Source: Noviluteimonas caseinilytica (GTDB lineage: Bacteria > Pseudomonadota > Gammaproteobacteria > Xanthomonadales > Xanthomonadaceae). Taken from it: DNA of 64,000 bases. Below the pieces are notes generated by a model. That model did no database searches and was not told where the DNA came from. It worked only from the letters and a program-made list of their open reading frames with translations. The stretch spans positions 1,550,001 to 1,614,000 of the forward strand of contig NZ_AP024545.1 in the NCBI RefSeq assembly GCF_018406605.1, given 5' to 3'. Positions 52,118 through 61,883 of this stretch are shown one piece after another (the stretch's first letter is position 1; every line of letters begins with the position of its first letter). A program made the translations under genes and the position numbers.

Positions 52118-52300
52118 GGCGGGGCTCCGCGTTGGAAGATCCCTGAACGTACCAAGCAGCCGTGATCGTGGCGTTTGCGCATTCAAACCGGTGAACGTGA
52201 ATGTCCCGACCACGGCTGCAGAGCTTGGCCCCCGGAATTGACGCCCCCCTTACCGAATGCGGCGCACCCTCGCCGCTCTTTCAAGGCTGGAGTCAAAACG

Positions 52301-52882
52301 ATGACCCGCAAGACCCTTACGTTGATCCTGATCTCCATGCTCGGCGGCGCCGCGCTTTCCGGCAACGCGCTGGCCAAGGACGATGCGAAGTTCAAGATGA
52401 TGGACACCAACAACGACGGCAAGATCAGTGCGTCGGAACATGCAGCGGGCGCCACCAAGATGTTCGCCGGCATGGACAAGGACAAGGACGGCTTCGTCAC
52501 CGCCGCCGAGATGGACGCCTATTCGGCCGACATGTGGAAGGGCAAGGGCGACAAGATGGGCGCCGACAAGGGCAAGGACGCGAAGATGGCCGACCACGGC
52601 CACATGATGTCGTCGGCCGACAAGATCGCCTCGATGGACACCGACGGTGACGGCAAGCTCTCCGCCGCGGAACACGACGCGGGCGCCGCGAAGATGTTCG
52701 GCGAGATGGATGCCGACAAGGACGGCAACGTCACGCACGCCGAAATGGAAGCCGGCATGAAGATGATGATGGGCGACCACGCCGGCATGGACCACATGGA
52801 CCACATGGACAAGGCCAGCAAGCCGGCCGACGCGTCCAAGCCGCCGGCCGCAGCCGCGACCCCGGCGGACGGCAACAAGTAA
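52301..52882 (+). CDS. Secreted EF-hand protein with Met/His/Lys-rich linker
   Basis: A 193 aa exported protein (signal peptide about 1-25, ending NALAK). Four EF-hand loops are visible: DTNNDGKISASE, DKDKDGFVTAAE, DTDGDGKLSAAE and DADKDGNVTHAE. Between the pairs is a Lys/Gly/Met-rich linker, and after the last loop a segment rich in M and H (MMMGDHAGMDHMDHMD), which may bind metal. The C-terminus is Ala/Pro-rich. It probably buffers Ca2+ or other ions in the periplasm. The ATG follows a normal leader. Confidence 0.88.
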   Translation: MTRKTLTLILISMLGGAALSGNALAKDDAKFKMMDTNNDGKISASEHAAGATKMFAGMDKDKDGFVTAAEMDAYSADMWKGKGDKMGADKGKDAKMADHGHMMSSADKIASMDTDGDGKLSAAEHDAGAAKMFGEMDADKDGNVTHAEMEAGMKMMMGDHAGMDHMDHMDKASKPADASKPPAAAATPADGNK

Positions 52883-53059
52883 CGATTGCTGAAGCGTGAT
52901 CGACGACGGCGCCGCATTCCAGGACGGGATGTCGGCGCCGCCTGCGTTGTGAAGACGGATTAACGTGTGCGATGGTCCAATCCCGCGCGGAGTCCAGGGG
53001 TCTGGCTCCCGGGAGCGATGCGCATCGGGCCACGCCCGGCGCGGGGGGATGAGTCGAAC

Positions 53060-54988
53060 ATGTGGCGCAACACCAGCAAGCCGCCGGCGGGATTGCCGGA
53101 CTGGCAGCACGACAACGCGCTCTTCCGCCGGCTGGTGGAAGACGTGCCCGACTACGGGATCTTCCTGCTCGATCCCGACGGCATCGTGCGCACCTGGAAT
53201 GCGGGCGCCGAAAACATCAAGGGCTACTCGGCGGGCGAGATCATCGGCCGCCATTTCTCCGCGTTCTACCTGCCCGAGCAGATCGAAGCGCATTGGCCGG
53301 ACCATGAGCTGCGCGTTGCGCGCGAGACCGGCCGCTTCGAAGACGAAGGCTGGCGCGTGCGCAAGGACGGCACGCAGTTCTGGGCGAACGTCGTCATCTC
53401 CCGCATCCTCGGCGACGACGGGCACCTCGTCGGCTTCTCCAAGATCACCCGCGACCTCACCGCCAAGCGCAAGCAGGACGAACTCCTGCGCCGCAGCGAG
53501 GAACGCTTCCGCCTGCTGGTGGAAGGCGTGCGCGACTATGCGATCTTCATGCTCGATCCCGACGGCAACATCGCCAGCTGGAACGCGGGCGCGCAACAGG
53601 CGAAGGGATACTCGGCCGAGGAAATCATCGGCCGCCATTTCTCCGTGTTCTATCCGCCGGAAGTGATCGCGAGCGGCTGGCCGGAGCGCGAACTCCAGAT
53701 CGCCCTCGAACAGGGCCGCGTGGAAGACGAAAGCTGGCGCCTGCGCAAGGACGGCTCGCGCTTCTGGGCCAACGTGGTGATCACCGCGTTGCGCGACGAC
53801 TCGGGCCGCCACATCGGCTTCGCCAAGGTCACGCGCGACATGAGCGAGAAGCGCCGCGTGCTGGCGCTGGAAGACGAAGGCCGCCGCATCACCACGTTCC
53901 TGGCGATGCTGGGCCACGAACTGCGCAATCCGCTTGCGCCGATTTCCAACGCCGTCTCGATCATGCAGCTGGAGCCGCTGGCGTCCGAGCGCCTGCGCAT
54001 GTGCCGCGACGTCATCGCGCGCCAGGTCGTGCAGATGACGCGCCTGGTGGACGACCTGCTCGATGTCGGCCGCATCACCGCGGGCAAGATCCACCTGGAA
54101 TCGGCCGCGGTCGAACTGGGCGGCGTGATCGACGAAGCGATCGAAGCGATGGATCCCTTCGCGCGCAGCCGCGAACACACCATCCGATTTGGACGGGAGG
54201 TGTCGCCCGCCTGGGTCCGCGGCGATCGCGCGCGCCTGCTGCAGATCGTGAGCAACCTGCTCAACAACGCGGTGAAGTTCACCGGGCGCGGCGGCCGCAT
54301 CGACGTCCACCTGCGCCGCGTGGACGACAAGATCGAGGTGGCGGTGCGCGACAACGGGCCCGGCATCGCCGAGCACCGGCTCGCCGACATCTTCAACCTG
54401 TTCGTGCAGGGCGACCAGGACACGGCGCGCACGCAAGGCGGCCTGGGCCTCGGCCTGAGCCTGGTGCAGCAGCTGGTGACGCTGCATGGCGGCGAAGTCA
54501 GCGCGTACAGCGCGGGGTTGGGCAAGGGCGCGGAATTCGTCGTGCGCCTGCCGGCGACCGCGGCGCCCAGCGGTGTCACCCGCGATGCGGCGCACCCGTC
54601 ATTGCCGCGCGCGCGGCACGTGCTGGTGGTCGACGACAACCAGGATGCGGCCGATACGCTCGCGGCCTTACTGCAGGGCCTGGGCTTCCATGCGCAGACG
54701 GCCTATGACGCACGTGGTGCGCTGGCGGCCTTGCGCGTGCTCATGCCGGACGTGGCGTTCCTCGACATCGGCTTGCCGGACATGGACGGCGCGACGCTCG
54801 CGCAACGCATCCGCGAGGAATTCCCGGAACCGCCGGCGCTCGTCGCGCTGACCGGCTACGGCCAGCCCAGCGATCGCGAACAGACGCGGCAGGCCGGCTT
54901 CGTCGACCATCTCGTCAAGCCATTGAGCGCCGACATGCTGATCAAGGCGATGGCGCAGTTGTTCCCGGGCGACACGCAGGTCGCCTGA
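53060..54988 (+). CDS. Double-PAS hybrid sensor histidine kinase
   Basis: A 642 aa soluble kinase. Two PAS domains (about 20-135 and 145-260) share the repeated GYSAGEIIGRHFSAFY / GYSAEEIIGRHFSVFY segments, so they arose by duplication. The HisKA/HATPase core follows: H286 in MLGHELRNPLAPIS, LLNNAVKFTG, DNGPGIA and GGLGLGLSL. A C-terminal receiver carries D569 in VAFLDIGLPDMDG and a LTGYGQPSDRE loop. There are no membrane helices, so it senses a cytosolic cue. The start is ATG 53060; an upstream ATG with GGGAG is an alternative. The partner may be the single receiver at 18148. Confidence 0.92.
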   Translation: MWRNTSKPPAGLPDWQHDNALFRRLVEDVPDYGIFLLDPDGIVRTWNAGAENIKGYSAGEIIGRHFSAFYLPEQIEAHWPDHELRVARETGRFEDEGWRVRKDGTQFWANVVISRILGDDGHLVGFSKITRDLTAKRKQDELLRRSEERFRLLVEGVRDYAIFMLDPDGNIASWNAGAQQAKGYSAEEIIGRHFSVFYPPEVIASGWPERELQIALEQGRVEDESWRLRKDGSRFWANVVITALRDDSGRHIGFAKVTRDMSEKRRVLALEDEGRRITTFLAMLGHELRNPLAPISNAVSIMQLEPLASERLRMCRDVIARQVVQMTRLVDDLLDVGRITAGKIHLESAAVELGGVIDEAIEAMDPFARSREHTIRFGREVSPAWVRGDRARLLQIVSNLLNNAVKFTGRGGRIDVHLRRVDDKIEVAVRDNGPGIAEHRLADIFNLFVQGDQDTARTQGGLGLGLSLVQQLVTLHGGEVSAYSAGLGKGAEFVVRLPATAAPSGVTRDAAHPSLPRARHVLVVDDNQDAADTLAALLQGLGFHAQTAYDARGALAALRVLMPDVAFLDIGLPDMDGATLAQRIREEFPEPPALVALTGYGQPSDREQTRQAGFVDHLVKPLSADMLIKAMAQLFPGDTQVA

Positions 54989-54997
54989 CCCGTCGCT

Positions 54998-55546
54998 TCA
55001 GCGCGTGCGCGTGCCGAACTCGCGATAGACCCAGCGATCGATCATCCGCTTCTCGTAGCGCAGCGGATCGCTGCTGGACAGCGGTTGCGGCCCGTTGAGG
55101 TACGCCAGGTCCGAGATGCGCCGTTCGCCTTCCGCGATGACGGTGCCATTGGCGTCGTAGTGCTTGAACTGGACGTCCATGCGCGGCGGGTACAGGTCGC
55201 GCATCACGCGGATGTCCTGCGCGTTGCTGAACATCCACTCGTACTGGCCCGCGCGCGTGATGTCGAGGATGTCGATGTCGACGCGCTCGCCGGCGGGCAG
55301 CGCGCGTTGCGTGCTTTCCTGCACGTAGCGCGCGAGCTTCTCGACCCAATCACCCTGCGCGGCCAGGTAGCGGTTCTGGCTGTGGCGGATCTCGGTGAAT
55401 TCCGCCGGGTCGTTCCAGCGCACCGCCACCGCCGAGCCCGTGGGCAACGCGCGGGGGAGGGCGGGATCGGTGACCAGCGCCGGCCCGGTGGACGCGCAGC
55501 CTGCGAGGGCGGCGGCAAGGAAGGCGACGGCAACGAGGCGTTTCAT
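54998..55546 (-). CDS. DUF3016 family lipoprotein
   Basis: A 182 aa lipoprotein with signal peptide and lipobox LAGC (C at about 17). The mature protein has VRWNDPAEFTEIRHSQNRYLAAQGDWVEKLARYVQES, RVDIDILDITRAGQYEW, and DVQFKHYDANGTVIAEGERRISDLAYLN, the DUF3016 pattern. Function unknown; envelope localised. It is convergent with the hybrid kinase gene. Confidence 0.85.
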   Translation of the reverse strand: MKRLVAVAFLAAALAGCASTGPALVTDPALPRALPTGSAVAVRWNDPAEFTEIRHSQNRYLAAQGDWVEKLARYVQESTQRALPAGERVDIDILDITRAGQYEWMFSNAQDIRVMRDLYPPRMDVQFKHYDANGTVIAEGERRISDLAYLNGPQPLSSSDPLRYEKRMIDRWVYREFGTRTR

Positions 55547-55598
55547 GGGGGTGTCCTGCGGAGTCACACAGTCAGTGTGCGTCCGCGCGCGTCCCGGT

Positions 55599-55832
55599 TC
55601 AACGCGGCTGGACACCGGTCGTCGGCGCGGCCGGCGAGGGATCGCGCGACGCGTCTGCGGGGTCGAGCGGCGGCAGCGGATCGGGCGGCAACAGCGAGGC
55701 ATCCGGCGCGCGGTGCGCGACGTCGTTGCATTCGGCCACGGGCTCGGCCGATGCGCGATGCAGCACCACGCCGCCCACGCCCGCCGCGCCCACCAGGATG
55801 CCGCCTACGAAGAGCAAGGTACTTCGCACCAT
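55599..55832 (-). CDS. Small membrane-anchored proline-rich protein
   Basis: A 77 aa protein with one N-terminal membrane helix (LLFVGGILVGAAGVGGVVL) followed by a proline/aspartate-rich tail ending GVQPR. No motif was recognised. It lies between the DUF3016 and glycosyltransferase genes on the same strand. Support is limited to a clear membrane helix and coding-like composition. Confidence 0.5.
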   Translation of the reverse strand: MVRSTLLFVGGILVGAAGVGGVVLHRASAEPVAECNDVAHRAPDASLLPPDPLPPLDPADASRDPSPAAPTTGVQPR

Positions 55833-55961
55833 GTACGGACAGCTCCTGCGCGCTCTTGCGCCAAGTCGAAACCGGCCGCGATGCTCTCCAAAGCCGCTTC
55901 GCCATCGCGTGAAAAACGGCTCGCGAGGCTGAACGCCATCGCACGCGAAACGCGCGCTGAA

Positions 55962-56660
55962 TCAGTGCCGGCGTCGTGCGTACCAGAGCGCGAGCGCATC
56001 GCGCGAGCGCAGCACGCGGCGCCCGCCCAGCGCGAAGCGCAACATCAGGCGGAAGTGATCCAGCACGCCGAAGGTGCGCAACTTGCGGTCGGACGTGTGC
56101 ACCGCTTCGCGCAGGATCGCGATGCGCCCGATGCGTGCGAGCGCGCGGCTGAAGACGACGTCTTCGGCAGCGTAGTAGCTTTCGTCGAACCCGCCGGTGG
56201 CATGGAACGCCGCGCGCGTGCAGAACACGAAGCAGCCCGGTGTCACGTGCGTCCAGCGGAAGGCCTGCATCAGCAGCGCGGTGAACGCGCGGACCGGCCA
56301 GGCGACGTTGCCGGACAGGCGCACCGCGCAGCCGCCGCCGGCGGCGCCCGCGTCCAGCGCAGCGTTGGCGGCGCGCAGCAGCGCCGCGTTGACCAGCGTG
56401 TCGGCATCGACGAAGCACAGGCGTTCGCCCGTGCTGGCCGCCGCGCCGGCGTTGCGCGTGGCGGCGATGTGGCGGAACGCGACGGACACCACGCGTGCGC
56501 CGTGCGCGCGTGCGACCTCCGCGGTGGCGTCCGTCGATGCGTCGTCGACCACGACGCATTCGTAATCGAAGCCTGCGTCGCGCGCGGCGGCATGGAGGGC
56601 GTCCAGCGTGGCGCCGAGCAACGGCGCCTCGTCGTGCGCTGGAACGATGAAGGACCACAT
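55962..56660 (-). CDS. Family 2 glycosyltransferase
   Basis: A 232 aa GT-A-fold glycosyltransferase. It starts WSFIVPAHDEAPLLG; the nucleotide-sugar site VVVDDASTDAT and the metal-binding FVDADTLVN are intact, followed by GGFDESYYAAEDVVFSRALARIGR. The acceptor and sugar cannot be told. It is short for the family, with no membrane domain, and resembles enzymes that add sugars in the cytosol. The start is ATG 56660, giving the family's usual N-terminus. Confidence 0.86.
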   Translation of the reverse strand: MWSFIVPAHDEAPLLGATLDALHAAARDAGFDYECVVVDDASTDATAEVARAHGARVVSVAFRHIAATRNAGAAASTGERLCFVDADTLVNAALLRAANAALDAGAAGGGCAVRLSGNVAWPVRAFTALLMQAFRWTHVTPGCFVFCTRAAFHATGGFDESYYAAEDVVFSRALARIGRIAILREAVHTSDRKLRTFGVLDHFRLMLRFALGGRRVLRSRDALALWYARRRH

Positions 56661-56812
56661 GCGGCGATCATCGCATGCACGCAATCAAAGCTTCACCCCG
56701 CATCGACTTCGCCGAACGCGCGGTGATCGCGATCCGTGCACGGCCCCGCGTTTCATCCGCGATTCGCGCGCCGGCACCAACACTGCGCGCCGGTCCATCC
56801 AAGGAGTACACG

Positions 56813-57292
56813 ATGCGCTACAAATCCCTCGCGATCCTCACGCTCGCCCTCGCCGCCAGCGGCACCGGCTTCGCGCAGCAGGCGCAGCCCGCCGCCTCGA
56901 CCAGCACGACGGCCTCCGCCAGCGTCGCCGCGCCGGTCGCGCTGACCGAAGCCCAGGTGCGCGCGAAGCTCGCCGCCGATGGCTACACCAAGGTCAACGA
57001 CGTCAAGTTCAAGGACGGCGTGTGGAAGGCCGATGCGCGCAGCGCGGACGGCAACCGCGTCGACGTGCGCATCGATGCGAAGACCGGCGAGGTCTATCCG
57101 GACGAACAGGTCGCCAACCTCAGCGAGAAGGACGTGCGCGCCAAGCTGGCCGCGGCCGGCTACCTGAAGGTGCACGACGTCGACTTCGAAGACGGCATCT
57201 GGAACGCCGAGGCGGACGATCCGCAGGGCAAGGATGTGGAGATCAAGATCGACCCGAAGACCGGCGAGGTCATCGGCAAGGAAAAGGACTGA
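56813..57292 (+). CDS. Secreted protein with two internal PepSY-like repeats
   Basis: A 159 aa exported protein (signal peptide about 1-22, ending GFAQQ). Two homologous modules of about 56 residues follow a Ser/Thr/Ala-rich stretch: LTEAQVRAKLAADGYTKVND with VDVRIDAKTGEVYP, and LSEKDVRAKLAAAGYLKVHD with VEIKIDPKTGEVIG. Each matches the beta-alpha-beta PepSY style of propeptide-like inhibitors, in duplicate. It may inhibit or bind periplasmic hydrolases. AAGGAG lies just upstream of the start. Confidence 0.8.
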   Translation: MRYKSLAILTLALAASGTGFAQQAQPAASTSTTASASVAAPVALTEAQVRAKLAADGYTKVNDVKFKDGVWKADARSADGNRVDVRIDAKTGEVYPDEQVANLSEKDVRAKLAAAGYLKVHDVDFEDGIWNAEADDPQGKDVEIKIDPKTGEVIGKEKD

Positions 57293-57372
57293 GAAATAGT
57301 CCCGGGGCCGCCGCGTGACGAGGCGCGGCGGCCCCGCGTTATGCTCCGCCCCGGACACGCCCGGAGGCGGCC

Positions 57373-58500
57373 ATGAGTCCTGAGGGGGACGGCAACCAGC
57401 ACGACCACGACCCGGTCACGACGCCTGCAGCAGCGGGCGCCGGGGCGAGCGCGTGGCAGGCCCGCCTCACCGGGCTGCTGGCCGAAGTTTCGCGCGAAGC
57501 CCTCGAAGGCGAAGACCTCGAGGCCGTGCTGCGCCGCATCGTGGAATGCCTGGTGCGCAACCTGCCGGTGGCCATCGCCAGCATCATCCTGCTCGACGAC
57601 GAAGGCACGCACTTCATGCAGGAAGTCTGGGCCGGGGACGTGGAGTTGTTCCCGCAGGAACTCGCGCACGGCTGGCCCGTCAGCGTCGGCGCCGCCGGCC
57701 GCTGCGCGCGCACCGGCGAGGCGCAACTGATCAACGACGTCGACACCGATCCGGATTACATCTCCGGCAACAGCGCGGTGCGCTCCGAATACCTCGTGCC
57801 GATCCGCCACCGCACGCGCCTGCACGGCGTGCTCAACATCGAGAGCACGCGCGCGGATTTCTTCAGCGAAGAAACGCGGTCGGTGTTCGATGCGATCGCC
57901 GGGCAAGTCGCGGGCGCGATCCACCTTGCGCGGGTGGTCGGCGAACTGGAATCGGCCAACCGCAAGCTCGAGCAACTCTCGATGAGCGATGGCCTCACCG
58001 GCATCGCCAACCGCCGCTGCTTCGACCAGCGCCTGTCCGCCGAATGGGAATGGCTGGCGGGCGAGGGCCGCGAACTGGCGCTGGTACTCGCCGACGCCGA
58101 CGCGTTCAAGCCGCTCAACGATGCGCACGGCCATCTCTACGGCGACGAATGCCTGCGCGAACTCGCACGCATCTGCATGCGCCTGGCCGACGGCACCGAC
58201 GATCTCGTCGCGCGCTTCGGCGGCGAGGAACTCGTGTTGCTGCTGCCGGGCCGCGACCTGGCGGCCGCGCAGGAACTCGGCGAACGCCTGCGCCGCGACG
58301 TGGAAGCGGCCGCGATGCCGCACGCGCAGTCGCAGGTGGCCCCGCATGTCACCGTGAGCGTCGGCGTGAGCGCGGTGCGCCCGTCGAAGGCCATGTCGCC
58401 CGATCACCTCATCGCCGCCGCCGATCGCGCGCTGTACATGGCGAAGGCGCGCGGCCGCAATCGCGTGATCGCGCTCGAGGCCGATCCGAAGGACGCCTGA
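57373..58500 (+). CDS. GAF-GGDEF diguanylate cyclase
   Basis: A 375 aa soluble enzyme that makes cyclic di-GMP. An N-terminal GAF domain (about 30-190, SIILLDDEGTHFMQEVWAG, EYLVPIRHRTRLHGVLNIES) precedes the GGDEF domain (about 200-370). The active site reads RFGGEELVLLLPG (G283-L287), the second GGDEF half MSPDHLIAAADRALYMAKARGRNRV is intact, and no RxxD inhibition site is evident. The sensor input is unknown. PilZ and type IV pilus genes in the same window are possible targets of its product. Confidence 0.93.
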   Translation: MSPEGDGNQHDHDPVTTPAAAGAGASAWQARLTGLLAEVSREALEGEDLEAVLRRIVECLVRNLPVAIASIILLDDEGTHFMQEVWAGDVELFPQELAHGWPVSVGAAGRCARTGEAQLINDVDTDPDYISGNSAVRSEYLVPIRHRTRLHGVLNIESTRADFFSEETRSVFDAIAGQVAGAIHLARVVGELESANRKLEQLSMSDGLTGIANRRCFDQRLSAEWEWLAGEGRELALVLADADAFKPLNDAHGHLYGDECLRELARICMRLADGTDDLVARFGGEELVLLLPGRDLAAAQELGERLRRDVEAAAMPHAQSQVAPHVTVSVGVSAVRPSKAMSPDHLIAAADRALYMAKARGRNRVIALEADPKDA

Positions 58501-58586
58501 CCGGGGCGATTGGCCCCCACGCGGGATGCAGCCTCCGCGCCTGGCCGTCTTATCCGCGTCCACGCCGAGGGGGTAGGATCCCCCGC

Positions 58587-59540
58587 ATGCCAAACCCCGC
58601 GCACGACGCCGCCAACGACATCGCCGTCTCCATCCGCGATGTCGGCAAGACCTACGCCTCGGGCTTCGAGGCGCTCAAGCACGTCAACCTGGACATCCGC
58701 CGCGGCGAGATCTTCGCGCTGCTCGGGCCCAACGGCGCGGGCAAGACGACGCTCATCAGCATCGTGTGCGGCATCGTCAACGCGAGCTCAGGCACCGTGC
58801 TGGCCGACGGCCACGACATCGTGCGCGAGTACCGCGCCACGCGCAGCAAGATCGGATTGGTGCCGCAGGAACTCTCGACCGATACGTTCGAGACGGTGTG
58901 GTCGACGCTGAAGTTCAGCCGCGGCCTGTTCGGCAAGGCGCCGGATCCGGCGCACCTGGAACAGGTGCTGCGCGATCTCTCGCTGTGGGACAAGAAGGAC
59001 GCGAAGATCATGACGCTGTCCGGCGGCATGAAGCGTCGCGTGCTGATCGCCAAGGCGCTGGCGCACGAACCGAGCATCCTGTTCCTCGACGAACCCACCG
59101 CCGGTGTCGACGTCGAACTGCGCCACGACATGTGGCGCATGGTGCGCGCCCTGCGCGAGCGCGGCACCACGATCATCCTCACCACGCACTACATCGAGGA
59201 AGCGGAGGAGATGGCCGACCGCATCGGCGTGATCCGCAAGGGCGAGCTGATCCTGGTGGAGGACAAGCAGACGCTGATGCGCAAGCTCGGGAGCAAGCAG
59301 CTCGCGATCCAGCTGATGTCGCCGATCGAGAAGCTGCCGGAGTCGCTGGCCGACCTGCCGCTCGCGTTGTCGGAGGATGGGTTGTCGCTGGTGTATTCCT
59401 TCGACACGCAGGCCGACGATACCGGCATCGCACCGCTGCTGCGCCGGCTGCACGACCAGGGCATCGACTTCAAGGACCTGCATTCCAGCGAGACCTCGCT
59501 CGAGGACATCTTCGTCCGCCTGGTGAGGGCGCCGGCATGA
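58587..59540 (+). CDS. ABC exporter ATP-binding protein
   Basis: A 317 aa ATPase of an ABC-2 type exporter. Walker A is GPNGAGKTT (47-55), the Q-loop is in LVPQELSTDTF, the signature is LSGGMKRRV (from L144), and Walker B is LFLDEPTAG (D168), followed by the H-loop in TTHYIEEAEEM. The C-terminal extension (about 235-317) is typical of drug or polysaccharide exporters. It is coupled to the permease by an ATGA overlap. The cargo is unknown. Confidence 0.94.
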   Translation: MPNPAHDAANDIAVSIRDVGKTYASGFEALKHVNLDIRRGEIFALLGPNGAGKTTLISIVCGIVNASSGTVLADGHDIVREYRATRSKIGLVPQELSTDTFETVWSTLKFSRGLFGKAPDPAHLEQVLRDLSLWDKKDAKIMTLSGGMKRRVLIAKALAHEPSILFLDEPTAGVDVELRHDMWRMVRALRERGTTIILTTHYIEEAEEMADRIGVIRKGELILVEDKQTLMRKLGSKQLAIQLMSPIEKLPESLADLPLALSEDGLSLVYSFDTQADDTGIAPLLRRLHDQGIDFKDLHSSETSLEDIFVRLVRAPA

Positions 59541-60298
59541 ACGTGCACGCGATCCGCGCGATCTACCGCTTCGAAATGGCGCGCACCTTCCGCACGATGC
59601 TCGAAAGCATCCTGTCGCCGGTGTTGTCGACGTCGCTGTACTTCATCGTGTTCGGCGCGGCGATCGGCTCGCGCATGGGCGACCTGGGCGGCGTGAGCTA
59701 CGGCGCTTTCATCATTCCCGGCCTGATCATGCTGTCGCTGCTCAACGAGAGCATTTCGAACGCCTCGTTCGGCATCTATTTGCCGAAGTGGTCCGGGACG
59801 ATCTTCGAATTGCTGTCGGCGCCGGTGTCGTACTTCGAAGCAGTCATCGGCTACGTGGGCGCGGCGGCGACGAAGTCGCTGATGCTGGGCGTACTGATCC
59901 TCGTGACCGCACGCGCCTTCGTGCCGTACCACATCGCGCATCCGTTCTGGATGCTCGCGTTCCTGGTGCTGACGGCCGTCACCTTCAGCCTGTTCGGTTT
60001 CATCATCGGCATCTGGGCGGACAGCTTCCAGCGCCTGCAGGTGATCCCGCTGCTCATCATCACGCCCCTGACGTTCCTGGGCGGCGCGTTCTATTCCATC
60101 GACATGCTCCCCGAACCCTGGCGCACCTTCACCCTGTTCAACCCCGTCGTGTACCTGGTGAGCGGCATGCGCTGGAGCTTCTACGGCATCTCCGACGTCG
60201 ACGTCACCCTGAGCGCCACCGCGATCGTCGGCTTCCTGCTCGCCTGCCTGTTCGGCGTGTGGTGGATCTTCAAGACCGGCTACAAGCTCAAGTCCTGA
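59537..60298 (+). CDS. ABC-2 type exporter permease
   Basis: A 253 aa inner-membrane protein with six membrane spans, the ABC-2 permease architecture. The segments SYGAFIIPGLIMLSLLNESI, FELLSAPVSYFEAVIGY, LTFLGGAFYSIDMLP and LFNPVVYLVSGMRW match the family. It works with the ATPase encoded just upstream to export an unidentified substrate. The 240 bases after it hold one strong hairpin and no gene. Confidence 0.93.
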   Translation: MNVHAIRAIYRFEMARTFRTMLESILSPVLSTSLYFIVFGAAIGSRMGDLGGVSYGAFIIPGLIMLSLLNESISNASFGIYLPKWSGTIFELLSAPVSYFEAVIGYVGAAATKSLMLGVLILVTARAFVPYHIAHPFWMLAFLVLTAVTFSLFGFIIGIWADSFQRLQVIPLLIITPLTFLGGAFYSIDMLPEPWRTFTLFNPVVYLVSGMRWSFYGISDVDVTLSATAIVGFLLACLFGVWWIFKTGYKLKS

Positions 60299-60434
60299 TA
60301 CGGCCCACAGGCCGCAAGCGCTCTTGCTTGTCGCGAAAGCAGTGATTGGGTTGCGCGTGCGTCACCACGCACGCCAGCGAACCTGAGTAAAGGTCGGCCC
60401 CTTGATCGAAAAGGCTCGAAAGGTGATGCCCCAG

Positions 60435-60495
60435 CCCGTGGTGGGGTGAGAATTTTCGCCGCCACGTCGGCGAGAAATTCTTACCCCGCCGCGGG
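60435..60495. terminator. Long imperfect hairpin after the ABC exporter operon
   Basis: 60435-60461 and 60468-60495 pair over some 27 bases, with one bulge and three G:U-type positions on the plus-strand transcript, around a six-base loop. It lies in the gap 60299-60538 between convergent operons and could terminate either. There is no clean U-tract. Confidence 0.5.
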
Positions 60496-60538
60496 TTCGG
60501 GCGACGCGGACTTCACCCCAGGCGGGCTTCTGCAGGAA

Positions 60539-60949
60539 TCAACCAATCGCCTGTATCCGCACCATGTTGCTGGCCGGATCCCGCACCGCACAGTCCCGCA
60601 CCCCGTAAGGCTGGTCCGTAGGCTCCTGCACGATCTCCGCATCGCTGGCCTGCAACCGCGCAAACACCCCATCGAGATCGTGCGTCGCCAACAGGATCGT
60701 CGCGAACGTCCCCTTCGCCATCATCTCCGCGATGGTGCGGCGCTCATCGTCCGTGACGCCCGGGCTCGCGCCCGGCGGATACAGCACGATCGACGTGCCC
60801 GGCTGGCCGGCAGGCCCGACCGTGATCCAGCGCATCCCCTTGTAGCCCACATCGTTGCGAACCTCGAAGCCCAGCAAGTCGCGATAGAAGGCAAGGGACG
60901 CATCGGCGTCGTTGTGCGGGAGGAAACTGGCGTGGATGGCGATGTCCAT
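60539..60949 (-). CDS. VOC family protein
   Basis: A 136 aa single-module VOC protein of the glyoxalase/bleomycin-resistance superfamily. It begins MDIAIHASFLPHNDADASLAFYRDLLGFEV, the standard start, with GMRWITVGPAGQPGTSIVLYPPG and the end strand YGVRDCAVRDPASNMVRI. The conserved His and Glu-type metal ligands are only partly apparent. Activity unknown. It is the last gene of the YCII-AraC-VOC group, 32 bases after the AraC gene. Confidence 0.86.
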   Translation of the reverse strand: MDIAIHASFLPHNDADASLAFYRDLLGFEVRNDVGYKGMRWITVGPAGQPGTSIVLYPPGASPGVTDDERRTIAEMMAKGTFATILLATHDLDGVFARLQASDAEIVQEPTDQPYGVRDCAVRDPASNMVRIQAIG

Positions 60950-60981
60950 GGCGCGTGCTCGTTGGGGGGTGTGCGAACAGG

Positions 60982-61418
<437 letters not shown>

Positions 61419-61422
<4 letters not shown>

Positions 61423-61799
61423 GCAGGCGCTCCGACGCGCGTGCGCACGGCGTTGATGTCGCGCACCGGCCGCACCTCGATGCACCCCATCGTGGCCCAC
61501 GGCAGCGATTCGGCGATGCGCACCGCCTCCTCCATGCTGTCGGCTTCGATCAGGTTGAACCCGCCGAGCAGTTCCTTCGTCTCCGCGAACGGCCCATCGA
61601 TCACCCGCGTCTTCCCGTCGCGGATGCGCACCGAGCGCGCGGTCTTCGCGTCTTCGAGCTGTTGCGACTCCAACAGCTTCCCGTCGCGCTTCAGGTCGTC
61701 GGCGTGCTCGAAGCAGCCCTTCATCATCGTGTCGTACCGGCCCTCGGGCAGCGCCTCGAGCAGTTCGGCATCCGTGTAGACGAGCAACAGGAATTGCAT
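61419..61799 (-). CDS. YCII-related (DGPF-type) protein
   Basis: A 126 aa protein of the YCII/DGPF family. The signature VIDGPFAETKELLGGFNLIEADSMEEAVRIAESLP is clear, preceded by MQFLLLVYTDAELLEALPEGR. The family has a ferredoxin-like fold and often accompanies sigma factors or AraC regulators. Its function is unknown. It is the first gene of an operon of three. Confidence 0.9.
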
Positions 61800-61883
61800 G
61801 GGCGCTCCGGCCGTGGACGTCGGCGGATCGTAAGCCAGCCGGGCATCACGCGCCCCTGCCGATGGCCCCGTTACGGTCGGCCC

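Noticed and set aside
55805..55939. A 44-codon minus-strand ORF upstream of the small membrane protein
   Set aside because: The sequence is helix-like, but it overlaps the next start by 28 bases, has no clear ribosome site and no recognised family; not enough support.
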